Source: Kalaharituber pfeilii (lineage: Eukaryota > Ascomycota > Pezizomycetes > Pezizales > Pezizaceae). Taken from it: DNA of 64,000 nucleotides. The notes beneath the pieces are model-generated. The model was not told the origin of the DNA. It worked only from the letters and a program-made list of their open reading frames with translations, and did no database searches. The position numbers and the translations under genes were made by a program. Position 1 is the stretch's first letter. The number at the start of each line of letters is the position of its first letter. Shown piece by piece: positions 1-12,900 of the stretch. The stretch is from contig WHUZ01000007.1 of assembly GCA_015179045.1 (NCBI GenBank), forward strand, positions 1,662,501 through 1,726,500, given 5' to 3'.

Positions 1-556
1 ACTATTACCCTCACTTGTCTAATATCTTTTCTATTATCTATCTTATCTATATCTATACTCTACTGACGGAAAAGCGCATCCTTTAGCCTCATCGGCACCT
101 AGAAATGGCACATTCTTTGTGCCGTTTCGTAATTCGTCTATAGAACAGCAATCGTCTTGACGTCTGCTGAGCTTTAAATGTAGTTCCAGCTGGTGGCAGC
201 CAGAATGGTGTTTTCTTCTTGGTGGTTGAATCTATTGTTGACATGTTTGTAGGATCCGGTCCATGGAATTGTCTGAACCATTGGAAGGCCAATCTCAAAA
301 TGCATTAAACTCCTATAGATCAAGAAGGGCTGGCTAGGAAATAGATCTGAACTCCAATCAACAATTAGACGAGTACATGGATTGTGAGATGATTGATGTG
401 CTTATAAATAAACTAACAATGCTTCGATAACAGCAGAACAGCGATTTCCTGTCATCTCTCTCTTCTTGTTCCGCTCCACCCACGTAAAGTGGTCGTATGC
501 AAGCTGATTTCATCGCCAATTCTCATCCCTCCATCTCTTCACCTGCCTCCCTCCCA
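1..556. other. intergenic, nothing recognised
   Basis: Left edge of the window up to the end of ctk3. Only short open frames occur and none resembles a known family. No tRNA-like or repeat structure was recognised. Confidence 0.5.
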
Positions 557-1708
557 CTAATATACTACACTAGCCTTCAAAATTTCGTTCTCTTCCCTCA
601 TGATCTCATAATCGTCCTCGCCGAGATCACTACAATTCTCCCAGAACAATTCAAATTCCGGATTCATGTTTTCGGCAGATGGGGGTGGGATAGCCCAGAT
701 GTTCTCACGGAGGCGTTTGTGCTGTAGTGCGGAGAAAGGTCAGTCTACCTGTCATACTGGGGTGGAGACCTGCGGAGGGAGTTGAAAGGAGAGAGTGGGA
801 TTAGGGGATGTTTTACGCGCTCGCGATCCTCGTTCATGCGTTGGTTGATAGTTTTTTCATCGAATTTTCGCTTTTTGTCTGTGTCGGAATTGGCGGTGAG
901 ATTGCTGCTAGGAACGGAGAAACAGCGTAGTTAGTAATCTTGGGGTGGCATAAGAATTAGGAGGTGGCATAAATACATGTCCGCTTCAGACTCTCGCTCC
1001 GAGAGCAGCTTATCAATTGTATTCTTTGTACTTTGGTTGATGACAGATTTCTCGAGGAGGTTGCCCATCACCTATCAAGCAGCCAACCCTTCGAGACTCA
1101 GCGGAATGACCCACGCAAGAAAGGATGGGGCAGTGTATTGGAAAAAAAGGCGGTGGGAGTATGACTGACTCGCCTAGCCGTCCCAACGTTTGCCACTCCA
1201 GATCCATCCCGGGGAACAACGTTTTCGATGATGTTGAAGAGGTCCTTGCGGATCATGTCCATGTAGCCATCGAAGCCTTGTTTGGTGCCGGTTTCACAGA
1301 GGACTTCGATGAAATAAAGGAGGTTGACGCGAGTGTTCATGGGAACCTGGAAAGATGAAGGAGACATGTCAGTTATAGTCTTCCCTGCAAGCACAAGCTT
1401 CCTGAGAGCAATGGGACAAGTAAATCTCGGGTATATGCTTCTCAGCTTGTCCTCTTGTTGTGATTTAAAGTATTGTCTCAAAGTGAAGAAGCATGATAGC
1501 TAATTTATATAAAATTGCACTGATATTGATCTTGGGTATATTCGCCGTCACATACACTACCCAGCTGCTCCAAAATACATGAGTGCAAATCCTCGTGGAA
1601 TTCCTTATGCTTCAACGCAAACTGTGCACATGATTTCGCCGCTTGACTACTCGCGCTCAGTTTAGATAGTCGACTGGTGAATTGGAGGCGGGCTTCGAAT
1701 GCGTCCAT
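557..1708 (-). CDS. ctk3: CTD kinase subunit gamma (Ctk3)
   Basis: Non-catalytic subunit of the CTDK-I kinase that phosphorylates the RNA polymerase II C-terminal repeat in the nucleus. Five exons on the minus strand: 1708-1556, 1346-1170, 1071-977, 907-817 and 721-557; all phases close, giving 226 residues. The N-terminal half is the CID-like domain of the family: it starts MDAFEARLQFTSRL and contains HEDLHSCILEQL and MNTRVNLLYFIEVLCE. The last exon carries the conserved tail HKRLRENIWAIPPP followed by an acidic EDDYEIMREEN. The start is the first Met of the conserved N-terminus. Exon 4 has a tandem TAGCAG acceptor, so one residue may be optionally included. It is divergent from TTI1, with about 200 bp between the two starts. 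Identification rests on recalled family motifs; the exon model is self-consistent. Confidence 0.88.
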
Positions 1709-1908
1709 TTGGATATAAAACCACGCTGCGTGGGAGCTGTGGTGCTGGGGGCGGATGTGCAGGGTAACCTTGATTTATTTATTTATCATAACGTTCGGGA
1801 CGGGGCGAGGTTGAGTGACGTCTTGGCATACCTAATCGTGCCCTCCTGTGTGCAACCTATGCGTGCTCCCAACAAACTTTCTCAAGTTTTGCAGACCTTC
1901 TTCGGAGA
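1709..1908. promoter_or_regulatory. shared divergent promoter of ctk3 and tti1
   Basis: The two predicted start codons (1708 minus, 1909 plus) face away from each other with 200 bp between them, so the initiation signals of both genes must lie here or overlap the 5' ends. No individual element was identified with confidence. Confidence 0.5.
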
Positions 1909-4900
1909 ATGAATACCGACCTCGAAGCAGTCCGCAAGGCGGCTTTTCAGCAGGCACGTCCAGTCCCTTGACGTTTTTGACCACCTGTCCATATCTCAGT
2001 CCTGACGAATGTACGGCGCCAAATAGCTCAAACCTCATTGCGTAGCCGTCTCTGAACTCGCCCTCTCCTCTCTCGCCCACCCCGTCCCCACCGCTAATCA
2101 TGACCTCGCCCGGGAGCTTGAGAACCTCCTCTCCGCCGTGCGCGGTGTTTCACAAATCGAAAATGCCCTCAATCCAGCTCTCGGCAATTATATCTTCTTC
2201 CCACTTGGAAATGTGTTCCGCCAGCACCAGAAGCTGTCAGATAGAGTGGTAGAATTGGCACTGCGGATATTGGCTGTGCTGATCGGAACATGTTGGAGAG
2301 TGGACGTGGCGAAGGAGATGGCGCAGCAGTTGGTGATACTGATAACATTTATTGTTGGGGGACCACTGGCAGGAAAGGGCGATCATAGGACGACATCGGA
2401 GGAGTGTAAGATTGCGGGATGTGATTGCTTGAAGGGGCTGTTTCAGGCCATGGCGTTATCGAAGGCGAGTAAGAGTTTGTTGACAGAGGATCAGAATTTA
2501 CCGGCCACAGGGCACGTAGTGTCAACATTGTTGGATACCCTCGGTTCGAGTGCGGATTCGGCAGAGTTGGGGAGGGTATCGCTGGAGGCATTGGACATGC
2601 TATTGAAGGAGTGTATCAATGATGTAGGCGTGCTGGCATCCTTTTTCCCGGGAGTAGTGTCGCAGTTGTCGAAGGTGCTGGCGCCGCAGCAGAGGACTAC
2701 AAAGCGTGCTTACACGGTTATTGCGAGAGCAATAGGAGTGTTGGAGTATGTTATCATTACTGTACTTGGGGATGAGATATTGGACAAATCTTCTCCAAAG
2801 CCTGTGAAAGGGGAGTCAGGCTCAGCGGGGAAAGAAGCTTTGAAGATACAGCGGAGCGAGCCTTGGTTCATAGCAACTGCCGGTCAGACCAAAGTAGCTC
2901 TTGAGGGAATTGTTGCCCGGAATCGATCACATTCCAAGCCAGCAGTCCGGAAAGCAGTCTGCTCCCTTTGCGAACAGTTAATGGGCAGGTGTCTCAAGGC
3001 ACTGAAATCAAGTCAAGGACTCGGGCTTGTGGTCGATACTTTAGTGATACTGTCTGCTGATGATGATCAAGAGGTTTCTAAGCGAGCAGAATTTATTATA
3101 CAAGTATATGCGGTCACAGTCCCAGAAATTGGAAATACACTACAGGAGAGTGTTCATGGGTGGATATTGTCATTACCACGAATAATGGTGTCAAATGATG
3201 AAGACTTGAAAACGAGACTTGTGAAGCGCATTGGAGCGGGGTATAAGTTGCTGGGGTTGATGGGAAAGGAGTCAAATGTGCTGCGGGATATGATTGCGCA
3301 AAATATCCGGGACAGTCTAGAATCAACACGGATACTCTCAGGGAAAGAGAAGATAGAAGCACAGACTGCGAGTACAGCTGATCTGATAGTAGCGAACAAG
3401 TCAGAGGCTTTAAAAAATGTGGCAACTGAGTACCCTGAGCTTGTAATGGTGCATCATACACAGAAAGATACAGTCAAGAGCCTTAGGTCGTTGCTTGAAA
3501 CGATTGGAAAGGGGCCTTCGGAACCAGCCAATGCACTGGTCCGCACATATCTTCGAGAGGCGAGAGATGGATCATCATCTTCTTGGTGGATCGCAGTGAA
3601 CCTGTTACGGTGTATGACGCAGGATGACGAGGAATGGTTGAATCTGCAATTTGAGGACCCTGATTCAGAGAGTCTTACACAAGAGCTGTTCTCAGAAGCC
3701 CAAGGAGTATTGACTGATGCAACTGCTGCTACAGCATATCTCGCTGATTCATCGCCACAAGATACCCTAAGTACTTGCCTTGCTTTAGAATCAATTGCCC
3801 TGGTCGCAGAGAGGCAGCGAGAAGCGTTTAAGGATGAACTGGTCGACGTGATCTACCCCCTTATTCACCTTCTTGGCTCCCCAAGCAACTCCATCCAATC
3901 CCACTCCATCGTTACCCTCAACAAGGTTGCCCTCGCCTGCGGATATTCCAGTTCTCAAGCCATGATCCTTGACAATGTCGACTATGTTGTGAATTCCCTT
4001 GCCCTCAAATTCAATACTTTCGATATATCACCACAGGCACCACAAGTATTGGGGATGGTAGTCAAGTTGGCTGGGAAACAGATTTTACCCTTTCTAGATG
4101 ATGTGGTGGAGAGTGTGTTTTCGACACTAGCGAGTTACCACGGCTATCAGAGATTATGTGAAGGCTTATTTGGGGCTCTGAGGGAGATTGTGAGAGTGGG
4201 AATAGAGGACGATGTTCACAGGGGTTGGAAGATGGTTGCGGGGAGAAATGTGGAAGAAAAAAATAAGACGAGGCCGAAAAGGTTGTCGAAGAAGGGTCTG
4301 ATGCTAAGATTGGCGGAGGATGCGAAACGACGGAAGCAGGTGAGATTGGAGAAGTTAAATCAACAAATGGGGAAAGACAAAGAGGGGAAAGACAAAGAGG
4401 GGAAGGAGGAGTTCCCATGCCAACCATGGGGGAAGACAAAAGAAGAGAAGCGCTTCAATCCTGAAGCGTACTTGAACGAGGAATTGGACGAGACCCCGGA
4501 ACCGATAATGCCACAGGAAGAAACCCCCCCGAGCCTAGCTCAGCGTACAAAATGGTTCAGAAGATTACGAACCTTACACAACACTATCTCACCCATCCCT
4601 CCCCAGGGTTTAAATTACAATTACTGCAGCTCGTGGGCATGTCTTCTGGCCTATTAGGACAGAACGAGAAAGAATATTTACCAATAGTGAACGATGTCTG
4701 GCCGGTTTTGTTTGAAAGGCTGTTTGACGAGGAAACACATGTGGTTGTAACCGCGGCTGGGACCATAGCTAACCTGGCGCAGGTATGCGGCGACTTCATC
4801 TCCTCAAGAGTCAACGAAGGTTGGTGCTCAGGCGGCCCCGCGGGCAGCGGGATTTCCGGCCTCATGCGTGCAACGAAGGAGAAGGTGGACCACGAGAGAG

Positions 4901-5202
4901 GGTCCCGCGGAGGCATGCCAGCAGGGCCCAGATTCTACTCCCCAGGATGGAAGGTGTGGAATGCACTGCTGGGATTGGTGGAGGGAGTAGTTAGAGGGTG
5001 TATGCTGGAGGAACGAGTGTTCGATGAGATGTTGGAACTGTGTGGTGGGGTGCTGGAGGCGGAGGAGGGAAGGAGAGTGAAGGAGGTGATGTGGGAGGTG
5101 AATCCGGATGCGGTGTGGTTGGAGATGGAGAGGAGGGTAAGGTTAACCAAAGTAAAGGAGCAAAGCAACAGAATATATAACGCTTTGTCTACAACAAAAT
5201 AG
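1909..5202 (+). CDS. tti1: TELO2-interacting protein 1 homologue (TTI1), apparent frameshift
   Basis: HEAT-repeat component of the TTT (TEL2-TTI1-TTI2) complex, which helps Hsp90 fold PI3K-like kinases such as TOR and ATM. Exon 1 is 1909-1953 and exon 2 is 2027-5202. The intron is GC-AG (donor CAG|GCACGT, branch-like CTGAC, acceptor AATAG). This splice joins AAFQQ to LKPHCVAVSELAL, the conserved N-terminal block. Further family blocks are NYIFFPLGNVFRQ and QKITNLTQHYLTHPSP. The reading frame breaks at a run of seven C at 4524-4530: one more C would join the two frames (last residues ETPP then EPSSAYKMVQ) for about 1,073 residues. An alternative is an intron from the GTGAGA at 4340 to an unusual CGAG acceptor at 4533, but that would remove a charged linker that looks coding (it contains a KDKEG tandem repeat). 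Assembly error is my preferred reading. Confidence 0.85.
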
Positions 5203-6051
5203 GGGACATATAGAAGCTTGATATTAATTTAGAGGGTTGGATAATCTTTGAGAGCTGATAGCGGCTGCGTCACTTGCCGTATAAGAGTATGCAGTGCTGT
5301 TCAAAAGGCCCTCTGATAATATTACAAGTACACCTTGATATCATAATCATGACTTGTTCTAGTAAAAAAATAATTCTCTTAAACGCTATAACTATTAACG
5401 TACACTACTGATGCTACTGCTGCATAACTTGGATGTTATACTTACTTATTCATGTCTCTCCTTCGAGAGCTAGAGGACTCTCCCCATATCCTCTTATCCC
5501 CTATATCCATCCTCCCCAGCTTCCAACGCCCAATCGGGTAACATGCCCAACCAGGCAGAGACCGGCTCTGCTGTTGCCGAGTTTGAGAGTAATTGGTTTG
5601 AGGAGGATCCTGAGGAGGGGGGAGGGAGGGAGGGAGGGGAAGCACCACTAGTCCTGTGACATAGAGGCGAAAGGGCATGAGATAGACACTGAACCTGGAT
5701 GATCCAATTGCTCTAACCGCAGGGAACAAAATTCTATGATAGACTCTTGATATCAACATTTCGTATCTTTTCTTTATTTCCGATTTTTCTTGCGTCTGTA
5801 GAAAATTACCCCCGCGAACTTCCAACCAAAGCGGGTGGAATCAACGCAATGCAGCCCTACATACCTTCCATCTATATATACATACATCATAACACTAGTG
5901 TTTATGCAGTGGTTCCGGGTGAAACCGATATAACAATATAAAAAAAGATGCGCGCTTTTTTAGGCTCAACACATATTTGACATACAAAGAAACGACACCA
6001 GTATGATTTGATACGGCATGCAATACTGCTTCCCGTATTCTGTTTGCTGTC
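5203..6051. other. convergent intergenic region
   Basis: Separates the 3' ends of tti1 (plus) and the ETF-QO gene (minus). It presumably holds both terminators. G-rich and T-rich low-complexity stretches are present; no gene recognised. Confidence 0.5.
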
Positions 6052-8074
6052 TTAAGTCATATAGTACTTTGGACCTTCCCCACCTTGGGGCGTACTCCAG
6101 TTAATATCCTGAGAAGGAGCTTTAATATCGCAAGTCTTGCAATGAATGCAACTATTGAGAGAATCGTTAATATCCAGTATCATTAATGAAATTGAATGTA
6201 CGCACTTTTGGGCATTGATTTGGAATCTCACACCAAGCGGCTTAGTCTCATCCTCGACATACTCGTACACACCAGCTGGACAAAATCGGTTTTCAAGTCC
6301 CTTAAAACGTGGCCACTCCTTTTCTGCGTGCTTATCCCAATCCTTGACTTGTAGATGCACAGGTTGGTCTTCTTCATGGTTCGTGCCTGTCCTGCTGACA
6401 CTTGTCAATATGTCAAAGGAGATCTTTCCGTCAGGCTTGGGGTATTCAATTTTCTTGCATTGATCCGCGGGCTTGGTGGCCAAGTGATCCATGGTCTTAT
6501 GGCTGAATGTCCATGGGACGTGCCCCTTGAAAATGTATGCTTCGAGACCAGAGTATAAGATACCACCATAAAGCCCCAATGGATTGTGGAATGAAGGTCG
6601 CATATTTCGTACTTCCTTCAGTTCCTTCCATATTGAGCTGCTCCTAAGCTTATCTTCATACTCGTACAACATGACAGTCCCTGGTTCAGCTGCGCTTCCT
6701 TGCGCGGAGATGGCGGAGAATGTGGCCTCTGCTGCAAGCATTCCGCTAAGCATAGAAGTGTGAATTCCTTTAATTTTTGGGACATTGACGAACCCGGCTG
6801 TGCATCCAATCAAAGCACCACCAGGGAAGGCAACCTTGGGAATTGATTGGAAGCCACCTTCATTGATAGCACGCGCACCATAGGAGATACATGTTCCTCC
6901 TTCTAGAACTTGTTTGAAGAAAGGATGATGTTTCATCTTCTGAAACTCCCCATAAGGAGAGAGATACGGGTTTGGGTAATCCTGAAGGGTATCCAGTCAG
7001 AAGAAGAAATAAGAGAGCACGATCCGCCTGATGGGTACTTACCAAACCAACTACCAATCCAATGCTGACTTTGTTCTCTCCAAAATGGTACATCCAAGCA
7101 CCAGCGTACGTATCCATCTTCAAAGGCCATCCCAAGGTGTGACTAACCTCGCCCTTTCTGAAATTTTCTGGTTTCACTTCCCAGACTTCTTTCACTCCCA
7201 GACCGTATGTCTGCGGTTGGCTGTCTCTCCGTAGGTCATATTTCTTGACAATTTGCTTCGTTAAGCTCCCATGACATCCCTCTGCAAATAATGTACACTT
7301 CGCATGAAACTCCATCCCACGTTGAAATGAATCCTTTGGGCTTCCGTCTCGTCCAATTCCAAGATCATTTGTAGCCACACCTTTAACCCCACCATCCGAA
7401 CCGTAGAGTACTTCAGATGCTGCAAAACCAGGGTATAGTTCCACACCAACATCTTCCGCCCTTTCTGCCATCCACTTAACAAGTTCACTCAAGGATATAA
7501 TGTAGTTTCCATGATTCCTCATTTGAGGCGGCTCCGGTATTGGGAAGCTGTACTTTTCTGTGAGAAACCTCATCTTATCTTTTGTCACTGGGGTGGCTCC
7601 TTGGAACCGGTTCGGATTGTCTTCGCTCAGCCAGTCGGGGAGTAGCTTGTTGATTGCGGATGGCTCAAGCACTGCACCGGCCAGACTGTGAGCGCCCATA
7701 TCCCCTCCCTTCTCGAGCAGCACTACTCTGAAATCCTCATTGCCTGCTTCAGTCGCCAGTTGCTTGAGCTTGATCGCAGCAGAGAGACCTGCGGGCCCTC
7801 CTCCAACAATGCAGACGTCAACTTCATCTGACTCACGCTCACCGTTGAGAATTTCGTACTCCTTTGCGGAAATAGCAAGACGGTATACTGGCGAGCAGTG
7901 TATATGCCGTTGTGGTGGTTGCGAAACGGAAGCTGTGTATGGCAACGGAAGAAGAGTTCGATGGGGTAGCGCTCGTCGCAAATGCGCAGCTCGGGTTGCC
8001 ACAATTGATGCTGCCCGCGGGGCTGTCGCCCACGCTTGCAATAACGACGACACTGCTCGACCTGTAGCAGCCAT
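6052..8074 (-). CDS. Electron transfer flavoprotein-ubiquinone oxidoreductase, mitochondrial
   Basis: Transfers electrons from ETF (fatty-acid and amino-acid oxidation) to ubiquinone at the inner mitochondrial membrane, using FAD and a 4Fe-4S cluster. Exons 8074-7043, 6981-6206 and 6151-6052 sum to 636 codons (635 residues), the usual family size. The N-terminus is Arg/Ala/Ser rich without acidic residues, as expected of a mitochondrial presequence. The FAD-binding motif VCIVGGGPAGLSAA lies near residue 90. The second half has EGGFQSIPK, GCTAGFVNVPKIKG and MLAAEA. The cluster cysteines are in RFCPAGVYEY and, across intron 2, QNCIHCKTCDI. Intron 1 has GTAAGT/TTCAG borders; intron 2 has donor GTGCGT and acceptor AATAG, chosen because it restores the NCIHCKTC motif. 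No defect is visible. Confidence 0.95.
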
Positions 8075-9900
8075 TGAGACAGACTGGTAAGTGTAGAACA
8101 GCCTTAATTCGGTAGAGATGAGCCTGGTCCCTTGGTGTGAGGGAGGGGCGGGAGGGGGGCGAGAGTGGGGCGGGAGGGGGCGGAGAAGAATCTGGGGCGA
8201 TACGGGCGGACACGTGCGGGTGGGGGGGGGGGGAGATGGTCAAGACTTACCCACTGCGGAACGCCTCTGGGCTTCAAAGAACTTGTATGATTCACAGTAG
8301 CCTGCGACTAAGCCAGCCGCGGCGAAGTCCTGAGTATGCAGATTAAGCAGTTTAATACTTACCGAATAACTAAAATAAGCATTTCAAGTTTTTCTAAATA
8401 TTCTGTATGAACGGCAGGAGCCTGTAGATACAGATCACTGGAATTTCCCACCAATTCATTCCTTACCTCAACGAGTAGATGAATGTACGGCAGAAAATTC
8501 GGATTGACAAATGCATGTCCGTCCGATTCACTCAAGGTTCCATTAATCGGCCCATGGTGCAGTCGAATATTATAATAAAAAAAAAAAAAAGTCATGCACC
8601 GCCTGTTCCCGTTGTTTTTTCCTTCCTGTAAAATTCGACCATTAGCCACGTAAGGTAGAGGTTTGCCTTGTTGTCCTGAGCCGAGGGGTTGATATTTTTG
8701 GCCGAATCTCCAAATACGGGGTGTATGAGGGCGAGAGGTAGTTTGGTTAGCTCGAAGGGCCGGTTACAGTGTATTTTTACTCCTTTTTTTGCAATTTGGC
8801 TTTTGGTTTCTTGGATATCATAGATGCTCTTATTCTGTGAGAGTGCTTCATAGCTCGAAGTGACGGTGAGTTTCGTTGTTTAACCAAAACAAGCGTAGCA
8901 AAAAAGCAAGTAACATACCCCCCCCATCCCACATAATAAAAAGGGCCGCTGGGGTCATGTACTACTAGAAATACAGTATGAGAGAGAGATGAAGAAAGGC
9001 GACGCAGAGAAGAGAAAAAAAAAATAATAATAAAATAAAATAAAAAATAAAGGATTAGTCCAAGCACACATGGAGAGGGAAAGATATGAGAGAGGAAAGA
9101 GAAAGCCAACCTGGAAAAGAATAAAAAAGAATAAAAAAACATCCAGTTTAACTATTTATAGAAAGAGAAAGATATGGGAGAGTGATAGAGAAAGCCGGCC
9201 CGGAAAAAAGAAAAAAAAAACCTCTATTAACTATCCAAAGCCGACCCCGAAAAGGGAAAAAAAGCTTCGTTACCCCGTTCTTGTTCTCTTTGCTAGTGTA
9301 TCATTGCCTTCCATGGCCTTAAATACAGTAAGAAGGTAACCAAATATTCGACTCAATTGATTTCTCGTAAGTTCGACGTCTTTCAAGTCTGATATGTGCA
9401 GTGGTGCCTGACGGTGAACCTTAACTATGGTTTTTCCAGTGAACGTGGATTCCAAGCGAAGTAGAACCCACTGTTCCCCAGTGGTTACAAAGCCGAAGAT
9501 CCTCCGGTTTCCCCAGATCCTCCAGTTCCCCCAGTTTTAGGTTATATATCATACGAACGTTAGCTGGAGGGGGCCAAATATGCGACCGCTATCTCACACT
9601 CTATTCTATTATATCTAAAAAAAAGAAAGGAAATATATTATTACTATTATTATTTATTATTTATTAGTTTTATTTTTTTTCGTTTTCTCTCGAGCACGCA
9701 ATTACAGTTATCAAGTACGTATAAACTTGCAATAAAATACGAGTGTCGACGTGCACCTCCAAGGCTTTGGACACCTCTACTTGACACAAAGACAATAGTG
9801 TTCTCGCGCGTCTGACAGACTCTAATCGACGATATTAATTCTACTATCTATTTATCTATGATCTAACATCCAGCTTGCCTATCGCTTCACCGTCGACTCC
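8075..9900. other. intergenic, low-complexity rich
   Basis: Lies between the 5' end of the ETF-QO gene and the 3' end of the cofactor D gene. It contains a G-rich stretch near 8140-8240 and purine-rich and A-rich tracts near 9000-9270. No conserved coding sequence was recognised. Confidence 0.5.
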
Positions 9901-12900
9901 TCACTTCCTCACGTCATACACCAACCCCAACACCCCCCTCACCCTCTCCACACACCCCTTCACCACCTCCATCTTCCCCATCCATTCGCCCTCTTCCAAC
10001 ACCTTCATCGCCTCGCCTGCCCTCCCCTCCCCATCCCCAGTACCCTCCCCACCAACCACTAATACCATCCACAGCGCCTCCGCCACCTCTCTCCGCACTC
10101 TCGGCCACTTATGCGCCAACATCCCCACTAACTTCCTCACCACCATCCCTCGCACTCCCCCCACCGCTGTGACCCCTAACGCCCTATACACCCTGACCCC
10201 CGCAACCACCCTCCCCATCCCTCCCGCCCCCGCCCTCGTCGCCGCCTGCGTCGCCAAGAACATCCTCTTGCCCAACTGGCCCACCACCCTCCTCAGCACC
10301 CCCATCTCCAGGCCTCCCCCCACCGTCTCCAAAGCCGCGTTCACAATCCTCTCGTCCCGTGCCTCGAGCACCTCCAATAACCCCTCTATCACCCGTATCA
10401 ACTCTCTGTCCTCGAGTCCATCAAGGAACTCCCATAGCGCTCTCCCGGCAACCCGGAGCAGCGAGTCGCTCCCCCCGCCTGCGGAGAGCACATAACCCTC
10501 CCAGAACGCCCTTAGCACGGCCGGATTCCTCGCTTGGACGACGGGGAGAACGTAGGCAAAGTATTCCAGCGTCTGCGCGGAGGTATCGATCTCCTTTTTC
10601 TTCGGGAACTTGAGAAGGCAGCCCAGGTCCCTAACCTCCTTTACCTCGTTTCCCTGCCCTCTCTCCCTCTGCACATCATCGAAGATGACCTTCAGCACTT
10701 CAAACGCCTTCGCCCTTAATTTATCCAACTTCTCCACACTCAGCCTCACCAACTTCAACACCAGTCCCTCTATCGGATCCCCTGACTCACCACCAACACT
10801 CATCCCAAACCTTAACACCTTATTCCTCCACCCCTCCTTCACTGCCTCGATACCGTCCCTCCTCACCCAGCTCCCCACATCCCCCCTCGAATCCACCGCG
10901 TAATCGTCCAATGCCAGTCCCAGCGCCTTCACCACCTCGGGCACATACTTCGCCGCATCAACCCTCTCCTCGGTCACCGTCATCACCCCCCTAGTTAGCG
11001 CCCTCACCCCCGCAACCCTCATTTCCACATCTCCGACCCTCGTAGCCGCATCCACCAGCACGCCTACCACTTCGTTAATCACCTTCTCCCACTCCTCATC
11101 CCCCGGCGGCGGCGGGGTGCTCAAGAACACCATCAGCACCTCGCCCAGCCCCCGACAAGTCCCTCTTCCTCCCAAGCCCAGACCCACCTGTCTTCCCCGC
11201 CAACGCTTGGATCGCCGCAGGAGTAGTGGCCCTCGGCGCCTCCGCCAACACTCTCCTACACCACCCCTTCACCACGCGCTCGCCGTTCGCGGGAGAAAGT
11301 GTCACAAACAGATCCTTCGCCGCCGGAATCGCCTGGTCGAGCACAGGGTCCTCGGGTCTATTGTCCAACGATGTCTCCAGAATCGCTAGAGATATTCTCT
11401 GCAGGGACAACGGGAGCGGCGGAGGAAGGATTTTAACCGGGGTCGATACAGAACACTTGCACAATGCCGATACCAGCCGACATGCGGCTTCCGCAGTGAG
11501 CTCTGGACGCAATGGGAGATGAATAAAGTCCCTTCCCTTCAAATAGTCAAACACACGGTATAAAAGTGCCTGTTGCGTTCTCGTAAATGTCTGAGTTCCC
11601 TCATCCCCACCCACATCCACCAACTCTGCCAGCCCCTCCAAAACCTCCGCCAACGCCCAAAACACGCCATGTCGTATCTCCACATCCCTATAAGCCTCCT
11701 TCGTCGCTCTACACAGCAACCAGCCCACAACCCTCATCCCCCTTCTCACCTTTTCGATGCGATACTCCCCCTGTACAGTCACCCCCACCAACACCCCTAC
11801 CCCCCTCCCCGCGACCCTTCTGCCCTCCACATCCTGCCCCCCAATTCCCCTCCATCCATCAATAAGCCCCCATCTCGCCAAGCCAAACCAGTATCCCGGT
11901 CCCAATTCCGCCGCTGCCCGTGCAATCTCCGTCGCTGCCCTCCTTCGCACACTCACCCCCGCATAATCCACTGTCTGCACAACCGGAATCCCTTCATGAA
12001 CCACATCGGGATGCCGCCCAATCAGCTCCTGCAGCGCGGCCGATGCGGCTCTCCGTATGTTCCCCAACGGATCCACACATGCCACCGCCATCAAATGCGT
12101 CGCAAGCAGCTGAATAATATTCCCCGTCGGATGCGTCGGGTCTGGATAGCTCTTGTATTCCTTTGGAATCGGGACCCCAAGAAGCTCCTCGGTATGATAG
12201 GACCTTGCCAGCGCCCAAGCCGCGTAGCACGCTGCGTCCCTCACGTTCGACCCCATCGAAAAAGTCGCGCGGCGCTGCTCAAATGTCAGCGCCGTAATAA
12301 TCCGCCGAATAATAACCTCAAATAATGGCGTCTCTGTTTCCTCTGCCATTGTCTTTGGATGAATCGCCCTTTGTCGTAGAAACGTCGCCAGCGTCCAGGT
12401 CAACCCGTGCCATTTCTCTGGAGAGACTGAGACGAGAAGTTGTCGTTTGAGGGGCTGAAAAGGGTTCTCCTCGCCAAACATACGCAGGATGTTTTGGCAA
12501 TGGAGATAGACTTGCTCCCCACATTCAGCCTCATAGAGGACGTCTTCTTCGTACCCTCCGACGACTGCATTGACGACTTCGCTAGCCATTTCCGGGGACA
12601 GCCTAGCGGTTAGTACACCGAGGGACTTGCTGGCTGCGAACCGTACATTTGTGTCCCTATCACCGAGTAAGTTCAACAGCCGTCCAACCACGTCCTCGAT
12701 GATGCCTGAATCACTTTCCTCATCGCTAGGAGAGGATAGTAAAATTATTCCGATCCACCTATAAATTTTCGTCGCTACCTTGCGAATCCCAGCAGATACC
12801 CATTCGCCGGTCGCTTCGTCCCCTTGCCCAGCAGATTTGTCCTCCATTCCCGAGACAAGCTGCCATATCGTCCCAATATACCCTCTTATCCACCTACTCT

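Noticed and set aside
4340..4533. Possible intron that would explain the TTI1 frame change
   Set aside because: The donor GTGAGA is good, but the only phase-compatible acceptor is CGAG, and the sequence removed looks coding. A one-base loss in C7 is simpler and matches six similar sites in other genes.
11125..11188. Possible 64-nt intron at the cofactor D frame change
   Set aside because: Poor donor, no branch-like site, GC-rich; two one-base losses at G runs restore the length to a multiple of three and a plausible protein.
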